Origin: Lutimaribacter salitolerans
GTDB lineage: Bacteria > Pseudomonadota > Alphaproteobacteria > Rhodobacterales > Rhodobacteraceae
Reading direction: 5' to 3'
Length of the DNA stretch: 64,000 nucleotides
NCBI RefSeq assembly: GCF_042677865.1
Contig: NZ_JBHUDD010000043.1
Span: 59,374 to 123,373 of the forward strand
Shown here: piece by piece, positions 1-8,301 of the stretch
How positions within the stretch are numbered: the stretch's first letter is position 1
Layout of the letters: every line of letters starts with the position of its first letter
Program-made: the position numbers and the translations under genes
Notes under the pieces: model-generated
The model's input: the letters and a program-made list of their open reading frames with translations, nothing else
Told to the model about the DNA's origin: nothing
Databases searched by the model: none

Positions 1-977
1 TCGCCAGTGATCGCGCGCACCAGCGCCTCGGCCGCGCCTTCGGTTTCAGGGCGCAGCGCAGGCACGCCGAACTTGGTCTCCACGTCGATGCGGGCATCCG
101 GATGCACCGCCTGCATCCCGGCCTGCACCTGCGCCACCTTCTCCATGATCCGGTCCCGCCAGGCGTCTTCGTCATCCGAGGGCACGGCGCGGAACCCCAG
201 GTCGAACCGGCAATGCTTTGCGGTGATATTGGCCGCGGTGCCGCCTTGAATCGTGCCGGAATGCACCGTGGTATAGGGTGGGTCGAACATCGCGGCCAGT
301 GGTGCGGGGTCCTTCGCGGCCTCTTCGGCATTCACCTGATTGGCCCAGTCAATGATCCGCGCGGCCTCCATGATGGCCGACACGCCCTTGTAGGCGATCG
401 AGCTGTGCACCTCGTGGCCCCAGACATCCACCCAGAACCCCTGCCCGCCCTTGTGGCCAGTGACCGCCTGCATCATCGACGGCTCGCCCACGATCACCGC
501 CTCGGCGCGCGGCAGGGTTTCAAGAATGCGCTCGATCATCGGGGGCGCGCCGGTGCACCCAACCTCTTCGTCAAAACTCAGCGCGATCTGCAAGGGGCGC
601 GAGACCCCGCGATGCTGCGCCTCCACCAGCGCCCAGAGCGCCAGCGCATCAAACCCCTTCATGTCGCAGGTGCCCCGGCCAAAATACTTGCCGTCCCGCT
701 CCGTCACGGTCCAGGGATCGCTGGTCCAGGGCTGGCCATCCACCGGCACCACATCCGTGTGCCCTGACAGAATCACCCCGCCCGCGACCTCCGGCCCGAC
801 ATGGGCAAACAACGCCGCCTTGTCGCCCGCGTCATTGTAGAACCGATGCGCCGTGATGCCGTGACCCGACAGATAATCCTCGACCCAGTCCACAAGCGGC
901 AGATTGGTGTCGCGGCTGACGGTGGGAAAGCCGATCAACCGGGTCATCAGGTCGAGCGGGGATAGTCTCTGGGTCAT
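1..977 (-). CDS. argE: Acetylornithine deacetylase, M20 family (3' end cut by window edge)
   Basis: Removes the acetyl group from N-acetylornithine (or a related N-acyl amino acid) in arginine metabolism; cytoplasmic, two-zinc M20 hydrolase. About 325 codons are visible. Family landmarks in order are SGHTDVVPVDGQPW (metal His and Asp), GTCDMKGFDA (bridging Asp), DEEVGCTGAP (catalytic Glu and metal Glu) and VGEPSMM. The ATG at 977 has AGGAG a few bases upstream, which fixes the start. ArgE proteins are near 385 residues, so roughly the last 60, including the final metal His, lie beyond base 1. It is co-directional with and downstream of the ABC ATPase gene, separated by a palindrome pair. Other M20 amidohydrolases such as succinyl-diaminopimelate desuccinylase are possible, but the motif set reads as ArgE. 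Confidence 0.9.
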   Translation of the reverse strand, partial: MTQRLSPLDLMTRLIGFPTVSRDTNLPLVDWVEDYLSGHGITAHRFYNDAGDKAALFAHVGPEVAGGVILSGHTDVVPVDGQPWTSDPWTVTERDGKYFGRGTCDMKGFDALALWALVEAQHRGVSRPLQIALSFDEEVGCTGAPPMIERILETLPRAEAVIVGEPSMMQAVTGHKGGQGFWVDVWGHEVHSSIAYKGVSAIMEAARIIDWANQVNAEEAAKDPAPLAAMFDPPYTTVHSGTIQGGTAANITAKHCRFDLGFRAVPSDDEDAWRDRIMEKVAQVQAGMQAVHPDARIDVETKFGVPALRPETEGAAEALVRAITG

Positions 978-1048
978 GCGGTTCTCCTGTTATGCGGCCA
1001 GGACGGCGTTGCGCCATCCCGAGCGCCATGAAAATTCGTGCGCCTCCG

Positions 1049-1095
1049 CGATTTCTTGATCAAGAAATCGTCCGGAAACTTGCTCAAGTTTCCGG
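1049..1095. repeat. Two adjacent palindromes sharing a CTTGnTCAAG core
   Basis: The first is a perfect 22-base palindrome (1049-1070) centred on TTTCTTGATCAAGAAA. The second has 11-base arms (1072-1082 and 1085-1095) around a 2-base centre and reads GGAAACTTGCTCAAGTTTCC. Both share CTTGnTCAAG. They lie in the 138-base gap between the ABC ATPase stop and argE. No T-run follows on either strand, so this is not a classical terminator. An extragenic palindromic (REP-like) element or a protein-binding site fits better. Confidence 0.75.
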
Positions 1096-1115
1096 TGTCA
1101 CCGACCGCACGTCTC

Positions 1116-2936
1116 TCAATATCCGCTGTCCGTGGTCAGAACGAAATGGCCCGGGCTCACCTCGTCATATTCCGACGGGGCGGGTTCATAGCCGACCTTG
1201 TGGATCGGGGACGGGATCGGTTTGAAATTCAGCTCGTGCTCGCCCTTGCGGCGGCGTGGGTCGGCGATGGGCACGGCCTTCATCAGCGCCTGCGTATAGG
1301 GGTGGCGCGGGTCTTCGAACACCGCCGCCCGCGGGCCCAGTTCGACGATCCGGCCCAGGTACATCACGCCGACATCATGGCTGACCCGCTCCACCACCGC
1401 CATGTCATGGCTGATGAAGACGTAAGACAGGCCCAGTTCGGCCTGCAGTTCCATCATCAGGTTCAGCACCTGCGCCTGCACCGACACATCCAGCGCCGAG
1501 ACCGCCTCGTCCGACACGATCAGCTTGGGGTTCAGCGCCAGCGCGCGGGCGATCGCCACCCGCTGCCGCTGCCCGCCCGACAGCTCGTGCGGAAACCGCC
1601 GCATGAAGCTGCGCGGCAACTCGACGCGGTCAAACAGGGCGGCGACGCGATCCTGCACCTCGGCCCGGTTGGTGTGGCCATAGTTGCGCAAGGGCTCGGC
1701 CACCTGATCCAGCAGTTGCATCTGCGGGTTCAGGCTGGCGAAGGGATCCTGAAACACCATCTGCATATCGGCCCGCGCCCGGCGCAGATCGCCGGGGTTC
1801 AGCGCGATCACATCCACCCCGTCCAGATTGACGCTGCCCGACAGCGGCTCGACCAGCCGCAGCAGCGACCGACCCGCGCTGGACTTGCCGCAGCCCGATT
1901 CGCCCACCAGCGACAGCGTCCGCCCCTTGTTCAGGGTGAACGACACATCCTCGACCGCGTGCACATTGGCCACGGTGCGGCGAAAGAACCCCGCCTTGAC
2001 CGGGAACCGCGTGGTCAGGTTGCGCACGGTCAGCAGCGGCTTGTCGCTGCCCAGGATCGGCCCGGTGTCATACCCTTCGATGCCCAGCAGGCGCATCGGT
2101 TCGGGCGCGGCCTTGCCGCGCATCTCGCCCAGCTTGGGCACCGCGGCCAGCAGTGCCTTGGTATAGACATGCTGCGGGTTCTCGAAGATTTCGGTCACGG
2201 TGCCTTCCTCGACCTTGTTGCCGCGATACATCACCACCACCCGGTCGGCCATCTGCGCCACCACCGCCATATCGTGGGTGATGAACATCACCGCCGTTCC
2301 GGTTTCGCGCTTCAGCCGGTCCATCAGCGCCAGGATCTCGGCCTGAATCGTCACGTCCAGCGCCGTCGTGGGTTCATCCGCGATCAGCAGACGCGGATTG
2401 CAGGCCAGCGCCATGGCGATCACCACGCGCTGTCGCATGCCCCCCGACAGCTCGTGCGGATACTGGTTCAACCGGCGTTCGGGTTCCGGAATGCGCACCT
2501 CGCGCAGCAGGTCCAGCGCCCGTTCGCGCGCCTGGGCCTTGGTCAGCCCCATGTGCAGGCGCAGCCCCTCGGTCAGCTGCCGGCCGACGGTGAACACCGG
2601 GTTCAGCGCGGTCATCGGTTCCTGAAAGATCATGCCGATCTCGTTGCCGCGGATATGGCGCATCAGCGACTGGTCGGTGGCGACAAGATCGATTTCGCCG
2701 CCGTCCTTGCGATCAAAAATCAGGCGCCCGCCGGCGATATCGCCACCGCCATATTCCACCAGCCGCATCAGCGACAGCGACGACACCGATTTCCCCGACC
2801 CGCTTTCGCCCACCACGCACACGGTTTCGCCCGGATTGATCGAGAACGACACATCCTCGACCCCCACGACGGGGCCATCCTTGGTCTGGAACTCCACCCG
2901 AAGATTCTCAATCCTGGCAATCGGTTGGTCCAGCAT
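1116..2936 (-). CDS. Peptide/oligopeptide ABC transporter, fused double ATP-binding protein
   Basis: Cytoplasmic energising subunit of a dipeptide/oligopeptide importer, with both ATPase domains (DppD-like then DppF-like) in one chain of about 606 residues. Domain 1 has Walker A GESGSGKS at residues 43-50, signature LSGGMRQR and Walker B LLIADEP. Domain 2 repeats this with GESGCGKS, LSGGQRQR and LIVSDEA; the usual Walker B Glu follows each Asp. Each half ends with the oligopeptide-transporter C-terminal extension (HVYTKALLAAVP and HPYTQALMKAVP). I chose the ATG at 2936 because AAGGTGG sits upstream; an in-frame GTG at 2945 would add three residues. It diverges from the binding protein and permease genes, which it most likely serves. 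Confidence 0.92.
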   Translation of the reverse strand: MLDQPIARIENLRVEFQTKDGPVVGVEDVSFSINPGETVCVVGESGSGKSVSSLSLMRLVEYGGGDIAGGRLIFDRKDGGEIDLVATDQSLMRHIRGNEIGMIFQEPMTALNPVFTVGRQLTEGLRLHMGLTKAQARERALDLLREVRIPEPERRLNQYPHELSGGMRQRVVIAMALACNPRLLIADEPTTALDVTIQAEILALMDRLKRETGTAVMFITHDMAVVAQMADRVVVMYRGNKVEEGTVTEIFENPQHVYTKALLAAVPKLGEMRGKAAPEPMRLLGIEGYDTGPILGSDKPLLTVRNLTTRFPVKAGFFRRTVANVHAVEDVSFTLNKGRTLSLVGESGCGKSSAGRSLLRLVEPLSGSVNLDGVDVIALNPGDLRRARADMQMVFQDPFASLNPQMQLLDQVAEPLRNYGHTNRAEVQDRVAALFDRVELPRSFMRRFPHELSGGQRQRVAIARALALNPKLIVSDEAVSALDVSVQAQVLNLMMELQAELGLSYVFISHDMAVVERVSHDVGVMYLGRIVELGPRAAVFEDPRHPYTQALMKAVPIADPRRRKGEHELNFKPIPSPIHKVGYEPAPSEYDEVSPGHFVLTTDSGY

Positions 2937-3231
2937 CGCGCCCACCTTGTTGTTGTTGCTTCCGTTTGGCCCTGAACGCTAAAGACAGCCGGCCACAGAA
3001 GTCAATTTCTAAGCGCTCTGTCCGGCGCAACGTCCGCGGGTGCACAGAAACCTTGCAATTTCTTGCCAACCCGCTTTTTGATGATTAATGCCGTGGTTGT
3101 CCGGCACGGTCGGACAGGGGATGAGGCTGCGGTGCGACTTGTTCCCAACCACGCGACAAGGACTGTCTGCCCGACCAGCACCACGGGCGCTTAAATAAGA
3201 GGCACGTCACGTGTCCAACATGGAGAGAAAG
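2937..3231. other. Divergent intergenic region between transporter ATPase and binding-protein genes
   Basis: About 295 bases that must hold promoters for both directions. It contains AT-rich stretches near 3055-3090 and 3190-3200 and a 6-base inverted repeat TGTCCG/CGGACA (3098-3103 and 3111-3116) with a 7-base centre that could be an operator half-site pair. I found no convincing -35/-10 pair and no coding region. Confidence 0.5.
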
Positions 3232-4935
3232 ATGAAGATGAAAACCCTGCTGCTGGGCGCTGCGGCGGCCTTTGCGATCGCCCCGGCAGCCTTTGCCGAG
3301 CGTGGCGCGCATGGCCAGCTGAACATCATATACTGGCAGGCGCCCTCGATCCTGAACCCCTATCTGTCGGGCGGCACCAAGGACCTGGAATCCGCGTCGA
3401 TGATCATCGAACCGCTGGGCCGCTACAACGAAGTGGGCGAGATGCTGCCCTGGCTGGCCGAAGAGATCCCTACCATCGAGAACGGCGGCGTATCCGAAGA
3501 CCTGACCAGCATCACCTGGAAGCTGAAAGAGGGTCTGCTGTGGTCCGACGGCACGCCCCTGACCTCGGCAGACGTGGTGTTCACATCCGAGTATTGCATG
3601 CATCCCGAAGGCGGCTGCGCGCAGCTGGCCAAGTTCGAAGGCGTCTCGTCGGTCGAGGCGCTGGATGACCTGACCGTCAAGGTCACCTTCACCGAGCCGA
3701 AACCCTTTCCCTATGGCCCCTTCGTGGGCGCGCAATCCCCGATCATCCAGAAATCGCAGTTCGAGAACTGCACCGGCGCGCGCGCACCCGAGTGCACCGA
3801 CGCCAACTTTGGCCCGATCGGAACCGGCCCCTTCGTGGTGGATGATTTCAAACCCAACGACGTGATCACCATGTCGGCCAACCCCAACTATCGCGACCCG
3901 GCGAAACCGGCCTTTGCCTCGGTCACCTTCAAGGGGGGCGGCGATGCCACCGGCGCGGGCCGCGCGGTTCTGGAAACCGGCGAATTCGACTATGCCTGGA
4001 ACCTTCAGTTGGCGCCCGACGTGCTGGCCAACATGGAAGCCGCCGGCGTGGGTGTGATCGAGGTCGGCTTTGGCAGCCTCGTGGAACGCATCCATGTCAA
4101 CATGACCGACCCCAGCCCCGACCTGCCCGAAGGCGAACGCTCGACCGCCGCGCATCCGCATCCGTTCCTGTCGGAGCTGAACGTGCGCAAGGCGCTGTCG
4201 ATGGCCATCGACCGCCCCTTGCTGACCGAAATCGGCTATGGTCAGGCCGGTCGCCCGACCTGCGATCTGGTGCCCGCGCCCGAAATCTATGCATCGGGTG
4301 ACACCTCGTGCCTCGAGCAGGACATCGAAGGGGCCAAGGCCCTGCTGGACGAGGCCGGCTGGGTTGACAGCGACGGCGACGGCGTCCGCGAAAAGGACGG
4401 CGTGAAACTGTCGATGCTGTTCCAGACCTCGACCAACGCCGTGCGTCAGGACTTTCAGGCCCTGATCAAGGCATGGTGGGAAGAAATCGGCTTTGAGGTC
4501 GAACTGCGCAACGTCAACGCATCGGTGTTCTTCGGCGGTGATCCGGGCAGCCCCGACACCTTCCAGAAGTTCTATGCGGATGTCGAAATGTTCGCCAACA
4601 ACTTCGACGGCACCGACCCCGAGGCCCTGATGGCCGCCATGACCTGCGGCAAGGCCCCGCGCCCGTCCACCCAGTGGCAGGGCGAGAACGTCTCGCGCGT
4701 GTGCATGGAAGAGTACGACGCCAAAGTGGCCGAACTGGGCCGCACCGGCGAGCTTGAACAGCGCGCCGCGCTCGTCAAAGAGCTGCACGCCATGGTCATC
4801 AATGACGGCTACATGATCCTGCCGCTGGTCGATCGCGGTCGTGTCTCGGCCCGTGCCAAGACCCTGGGTGGCATTGTCCTGAACACATGGGACAGCGAGC
4901 TGTGGAACGTGGCCGACTGGCACCGCGTCGAGTAA
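3232..4935 (+). CDS. Peptide ABC transporter substrate-binding protein (SBP_bac_5)
   Basis: Periplasmic receptor delivering peptides or a similar ligand to the permeases encoded next. It has 567 residues with a clear Sec signal peptide (MKMKTLLLGAAAAFAIAPAAFA, probable cut after AFA at 22). The mature part follows the DppA/OppA fold: a SITWKLKEGLLWSDGTPLTS region, the GTGPFVVDDF segment and LNVRKALSMAIDRPLL. An upstream in-frame GTG at 3211 exists, but the ATG at 3232 is preceded by GGAGAG and gives a cleaner signal peptide. A hairpin after the stop probably lowers read-through into the permease genes, as is usual when the receptor is made in excess. The ligand cannot be named from sequence. 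Confidence 0.92.
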   Translation: MKMKTLLLGAAAAFAIAPAAFAERGAHGQLNIIYWQAPSILNPYLSGGTKDLESASMIIEPLGRYNEVGEMLPWLAEEIPTIENGGVSEDLTSITWKLKEGLLWSDGTPLTSADVVFTSEYCMHPEGGCAQLAKFEGVSSVEALDDLTVKVTFTEPKPFPYGPFVGAQSPIIQKSQFENCTGARAPECTDANFGPIGTGPFVVDDFKPNDVITMSANPNYRDPAKPAFASVTFKGGGDATGAGRAVLETGEFDYAWNLQLAPDVLANMEAAGVGVIEVGFGSLVERIHVNMTDPSPDLPEGERSTAAHPHPFLSELNVRKALSMAIDRPLLTEIGYGQAGRPTCDLVPAPEIYASGDTSCLEQDIEGAKALLDEAGWVDSDGDGVREKDGVKLSMLFQTSTNAVRQDFQALIKAWWEEIGFEVELRNVNASVFFGGDPGSPDTFQKFYADVEMFANNFDGTDPEALMAAMTCGKAPRPSTQWQGENVSRVCMEEYDAKVAELGRTGELEQRAALVKELHAMVINDGYMILPLVDRGRVSARAKTLGGIVLNTWDSELWNVADWHRVE

Positions 4936-4947
4936 ACTGCCCGACCG

Positions 4948-4981
4948 CACGGCCCCGCCCGGCTTTCGCCGCGGGGCCGTG
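4948..4981 (+). terminator. Hairpin between binding-protein and permease genes
   Basis: Perfect 11-base stem CACGGCCCCGC / GCGGGGCCGTG with a 12-base loop, followed by TTCATTTTC. It lies 12 bases after the binding-protein stop and 39 before the permease start, so it probably acts as a partial terminator or as 3'-end protection within the operon. Confidence 0.7.
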
Positions 4982-5020
4982 TTCATTTTCAACCATAACT
5001 CGTAACCGGGGCTTACCCGC

Positions 5021-6058
5021 ATGCTGACATTCACCATCCGCAGGCTGGTTCTGTCTGTACCCACGCTTTTGATCATCGCGCTGGTCATCTTTGGCCTGCT
5101 GCAACTGGCGCCGGGTGACCCCATGGCCCAGGTGCCGCTGACCGTCCCGCCCGAGGTCAAGGAAAAGATGCGCGCCGCCCTGGGGCTGGGCCAGCCGTGG
5201 TACATCCAGTTCTGGAAATGGCTCGTGCAGATGTTCTGGGTCGAGCCCAAGGTCCTGATCGATTTCCTGACCCGCGACAGCTGGCTGTTCGGATGGCTGC
5301 CCGACACTGCGTTCTACAACGGCGAGTTGCGGGTGATCAGCTGGCAGACCCGCAGCCCGGTGATGGACATCATCGTACAGCGCCTGCCGCAGACCCTGAT
5401 GGTGGTCGGGCTGGCCTATGTGGTGGGCATCCTGATCGCCATTCCGATCGGCATCTATTCGGCCTACCGGCAGTATTCGGTATTCGATCAGGCAGGCACC
5501 TTCGTCACCATGATCGGGTTTTCGATCCCGCCCTTCTTTACCGGTCCGCTGCTGATCGTGATCTTCTCGGTGCAGCTTGGCTGGTTTCCCTTCATCTACG
5601 ACACGACCCATGTGGTGAATGACTGGGACAGCTTCGTGTACCAGGTGCGCCAGATGATCATGCCGGTGATGGTGCTGGCGCTGCAGACCACCGCACAGAT
5701 CAGCCGCTTCATGCGCGCCTCGGTTCTGGACAACCTCAATCAGGATTACGTCCGCACCGCCCGCGCCAAGGGGCTGGGCGAGGCCGTGGTGGTCATGATC
5801 CACGTTCTGCGCAACTCGATGATCCCGGTGATCACCGTGATCGCCCTCGGCGTACCGGCCATCTTTGGCGGGGCCATCATCACCGAGGTGGTGTTTTCCG
5901 TGAACGGCATCGGCCAGTTGCTGATCACCGCGCTGTTTGCCAACGATCTGCCGATGGTGATGACGATCACCTTCATGTTCGCGGTGCTGATCGTCCTGTT
6001 CAACCTGATCGCCGACATCCTGTATGGCGTCCTAGACCCGAGGATCCGCTATGACTGA
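5021..6058 (+). CDS. Peptide ABC transporter permease (DppB type)
   Basis: Inner-membrane channel subunit, 345 residues. It begins with the typical N-terminal helix LSVPTLLIIALVIFGLLQLA followed by APGDPM, then a long periplasmic loop (about residues 50-115) and five further hydrophobic helices. The EAA-type coupling loop is visible as ARAKGLGEAVVVMIHVLRN before IPVITVIAL. It ends DPRIRYD. The stop overlaps the next permease start by 8 bases (ATGACTGA), indicating translational coupling and a DppB/DppC heterodimer. Confidence 0.93.
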   Translation: MLTFTIRRLVLSVPTLLIIALVIFGLLQLAPGDPMAQVPLTVPPEVKEKMRAALGLGQPWYIQFWKWLVQMFWVEPKVLIDFLTRDSWLFGWLPDTAFYNGELRVISWQTRSPVMDIIVQRLPQTLMVVGLAYVVGILIAIPIGIYSAYRQYSVFDQAGTFVTMIGFSIPPFFTGPLLIVIFSVQLGWFPFIYDTTHVVNDWDSFVYQVRQMIMPVMVLALQTTAQISRFMRASVLDNLNQDYVRTARAKGLGEAVVVMIHVLRNSMIPVITVIALGVPAIFGGAIITEVVFSVNGIGQLLITALFANDLPMVMTITFMFAVLIVLFNLIADILYGVLDPRIRYD

Positions 6059-7031
6059 TCCCGTCCCCACGAACCTGCAGGCGCTGAGCGCGCTGCAGAA
6101 CGCCGAGCTTGCGACACCGCCGCGCAGCCAGTGGCGCGATGTCTGGCTCCAGTTCAAAAGCCACAAGGGCGCGTTGATCGGCGGCAGCTTTCTGGTGCTG
6201 ATCACGCTGGCCGTGCTGTTCGGCAACTGGATCTGGCGGCTCGACCCGAACCAGCTTGATATCCGCAACCGCGATCTGCGCCCGATCTTCACCGTGCTGT
6301 GGGACGGTTCGGCCAAGGTAAGCTGGGGCAACCCGCTGGGCACCGACAACCTGGGCCGCGACTTGCTGGCGCAGATCATCGCCGGTGGCCGCGCCTCGAT
6401 GGCCGTTGGCTGGGCGGCGATGCTGCTGACCATGCTGATCGGCACGATCATCGGAGTCCTGGCAGGGTTCTTCAAGCGGCTGGACGGCCCGCTGATGCGT
6501 TTTACCGACCTGGTGCTGTCGCTGCCGATCCTGCCGCTTATGCTGGTCGCGGTCACCCTGTTCCGCCAGCCGCTGCGCAGCAATTTCGGGCCGGAAACCG
6601 GCATGTTCATCCTGATCGTGGCCGTTATCGGCGTGACAAGCTGGATGCAGACCGCCCGCATCGTGCGCGGCGACATCCTGGCGCTGAAAGAGCGTGAATT
6701 CGTGCTGGCCGCCCGCGCCTCGGGCACCACAAGCTGGGGCATCATCAGCCGCCACCTGCTGCCCAACGTGCTGTCGCCGATCATGGTCTCGGCCACGCTG
6801 GGGCTGGCGACGGCGATCATCACCGAAAGCGCTCTGTCGTTTCTGGGCGTCGGCTTTCCGTCGGATTTCCCGACCTGGGGCAAGATGCTGGCCGATGCGG
6901 TGCCCCGGATGCAGGAATACCCCGAGCGGGTGATGCTGCCAGGCATCATGATCTCGCTTACCGTGCTGTCAGTGAACTACCTGGGCGACGGTCTGCGCGA
7001 TGCGCTTGATCCGCGCATCCGTGGACGCTGA
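6051..7031 (+). CDS. Peptide ABC transporter permease (DppC type)
   Basis: Second inner-membrane permease subunit, 326 residues. It has the DppC N-terminal pattern of a cytosolic stretch (WLQFKSHKGALIGGSFLVLI), the periplasmic segment ending GTDNLGRDLLAQIIAGGR, and five transmembrane helices. The coupling loop is EFVLAARASGTTSWGIISRH, and the C-terminus GDGLRDALDPRI is characteristic. It overlaps dppB-like 5021-6058 and is the last gene of the operon, ending at a strong terminator. Confidence 0.93.
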   Translation: MTDPVPTNLQALSALQNAELATPPRSQWRDVWLQFKSHKGALIGGSFLVLITLAVLFGNWIWRLDPNQLDIRNRDLRPIFTVLWDGSAKVSWGNPLGTDNLGRDLLAQIIAGGRASMAVGWAAMLLTMLIGTIIGVLAGFFKRLDGPLMRFTDLVLSLPILPLMLVAVTLFRQPLRSNFGPETGMFILIVAVIGVTSWMQTARIVRGDILALKEREFVLAARASGTTSWGIISRHLLPNVLSPIMVSATLGLATAIITESALSFLGVGFPSDFPTWGKMLADAVPRMQEYPERVMLPGIMISLTVLSVNYLGDGLRDALDPRIRGR

Positions 7032-7054
7032 GGCAAAATAGGAACAGCATCAAG

Positions 7055-7084
7055 CGGCCCGCCCCTGTGGCGGGCCGTTCTTTT
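7055..7084 (+). terminator. Rho-independent terminator of the peptide transporter operon
   Basis: Nine-base GC stem CGGCCCGCC / GGCGGGCCG with loop CCTGT, followed directly by TTCTTTT, 24 bases after the last permease stop. Confidence 0.88.
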
Positions 7085-7242
7085 GCGCAGGCGCCGCGTG
7101 CAGAACAGGGATTTCGCGTTTCCCGGCCCAAACAGAACGCTGTTCTGCGCCACCGGGGGTTCACCCGGGCTGAACATCTTGATTCCCCGCCAAATCCACC
7201 GCAACTGGGACAGAATTCCTTTCCCGTCTGTGGAGGCGCACC

Positions 7243-8301
7243 ATGTTCGAATCCCTTGGCCTTGAAACCCTGACCCCGGCACAAGCGGCGGTCTGGCTGG
7301 CACTTGCCGTCGGGCTTGCCTTTGGCGTGCTGGCGCAGATCACCCGTTTCTGCTTTCGCCGCATCATCGATGGCGACGACCGCCGACAGGCCGCGGGCAT
7401 CTGGCTGACCGCCCTGGCCGTGGCCGTGCTGGGCACCCAAGGCGCCGTGGCACTGGGCTGGATCGGCTTTGCCGAGCATCGCTTCATGGCATCCGGCCTG
7501 CCGGTGCTGGCCATCGTGCTGGGCGGTCTGATGTTCGGCGCCGGCATGATCCTGACGCGCGGCTGCATTTCACGCCTGACCGTGCTGTCAGGCACCGGCA
7601 ACCTGCGGGCCGCCCTTGTGCTGATCGTGTTCGCGGTGGTGGCCCATGCCACGCTCAAGGGCGTGCTGGCACCGGTGCGCACCACGCTGGGCAGCGTCAC
7701 GCTTGACGTGTCCCCCGCCCTGCCCGGCCCGGCCCTGCTCTGGGCCGCAGGCATCGCGCTGGCCGCACTGGCCTTTGCCTGGCGCTCGGGCAACCGCCCC
7801 GGCATGCTGGTGCTGGCGGCCCTGCTGGGCGGGCTGGTGCCGCTGGCATGGGTCGGAACGGGCTTTGTCCTGTTCGACGACTTCGACCCCATCGGCATGG
7901 AATCGCTGTCCTTCACCGCCCCCGCAACCGAGGCGCTGTTCTTCACCGTCGCCTCAACCGCCGTGTCACCCGGTTTCGGCACCGGGCTTGTGGGCGGCGT
8001 GCTGCTTGGCGCTGCGATTGCCGCGCTGATCGGCGGGCAGTTCCAGTGGCAAAGCTTCGACTCCCCGCGCCAGACCGGGCGCTACATGGCCGGTGCCGTG
8101 CTGATGGGCGTGGGCGGCGTGCTGGCGGGTGGCTGCACCGTGGGCGCGGGCCTTTCGGGCATCCCCACCCTGTCGCTGGCCGCGATCCTGGCCATCGCGT
8201 CGATCGGCCTCGGCGGCTGGCTTACTCGGGCCGTCCTGCATGCACCGCGCGCTGCAACCGGCGCACAAGGAACCAGACAAGCCCCACTACCGGCAGAGTG
8301 A
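7243..8301 (+). CDS. YeeE/YedE family membrane transporter
   Basis: Integral membrane protein of 352 residues with about ten hydrophobic segments. Two family signatures with cysteines are present: TRGCISRLTVLSGTGNLR in the first half and GGCTVGAGLSGIPTLS in the second, matching the duplicated sulfur-transport (DUF395) fold seen in thiosulfate transporter TsuA. Import of a reduced sulfur species is therefore the likely role, inferred from the family. The start ATG has GGAGG 8 bases upstream. No companion TusA/SirA gene is next to it. Its last 80 bases overlap the tail of the convergent DUF3422 gene. Confidence 0.85.
   Translation: MFESLGLETLTPAQAAVWLALAVGLAFGVLAQITRFCFRRIIDGDDRRQAAGIWLTALAVAVLGTQGAVALGWIGFAEHRFMASGLPVLAIVLGGLMFGAGMILTRGCISRLTVLSGTGNLRAALVLIVFAVVAHATLKGVLAPVRTTLGSVTLDVSPALPGPALLWAAGIALAALAFAWRSGNRPGMLVLAALLGGLVPLAWVGTGFVLFDDFDPIGMESLSFTAPATEALFFTVASTAVSPGFGTGLVGGVLLGAAIAALIGGQFQWQSFDSPRQTGRYMAGAVLMGVGGVLAGGCTVGAGLSGIPTLSLAAILAIASIGLGGWLTRAVLHAPRAATGAQGTRQAPLPAE

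Noticed and set aside
3085..5307. Long minus-strand frame of 740 codons across the binding-protein and permease genes
   Set aside because: It is antisense to two clearly real genes and has His/Gly-rich, motif-free composition from GC-skewed third positions.
7083..7273. Short plus-strand frames before the YeeE/YedE gene
   Set aside because: No ribosome site and no conserved composition; they overlap the leader of the real gene.
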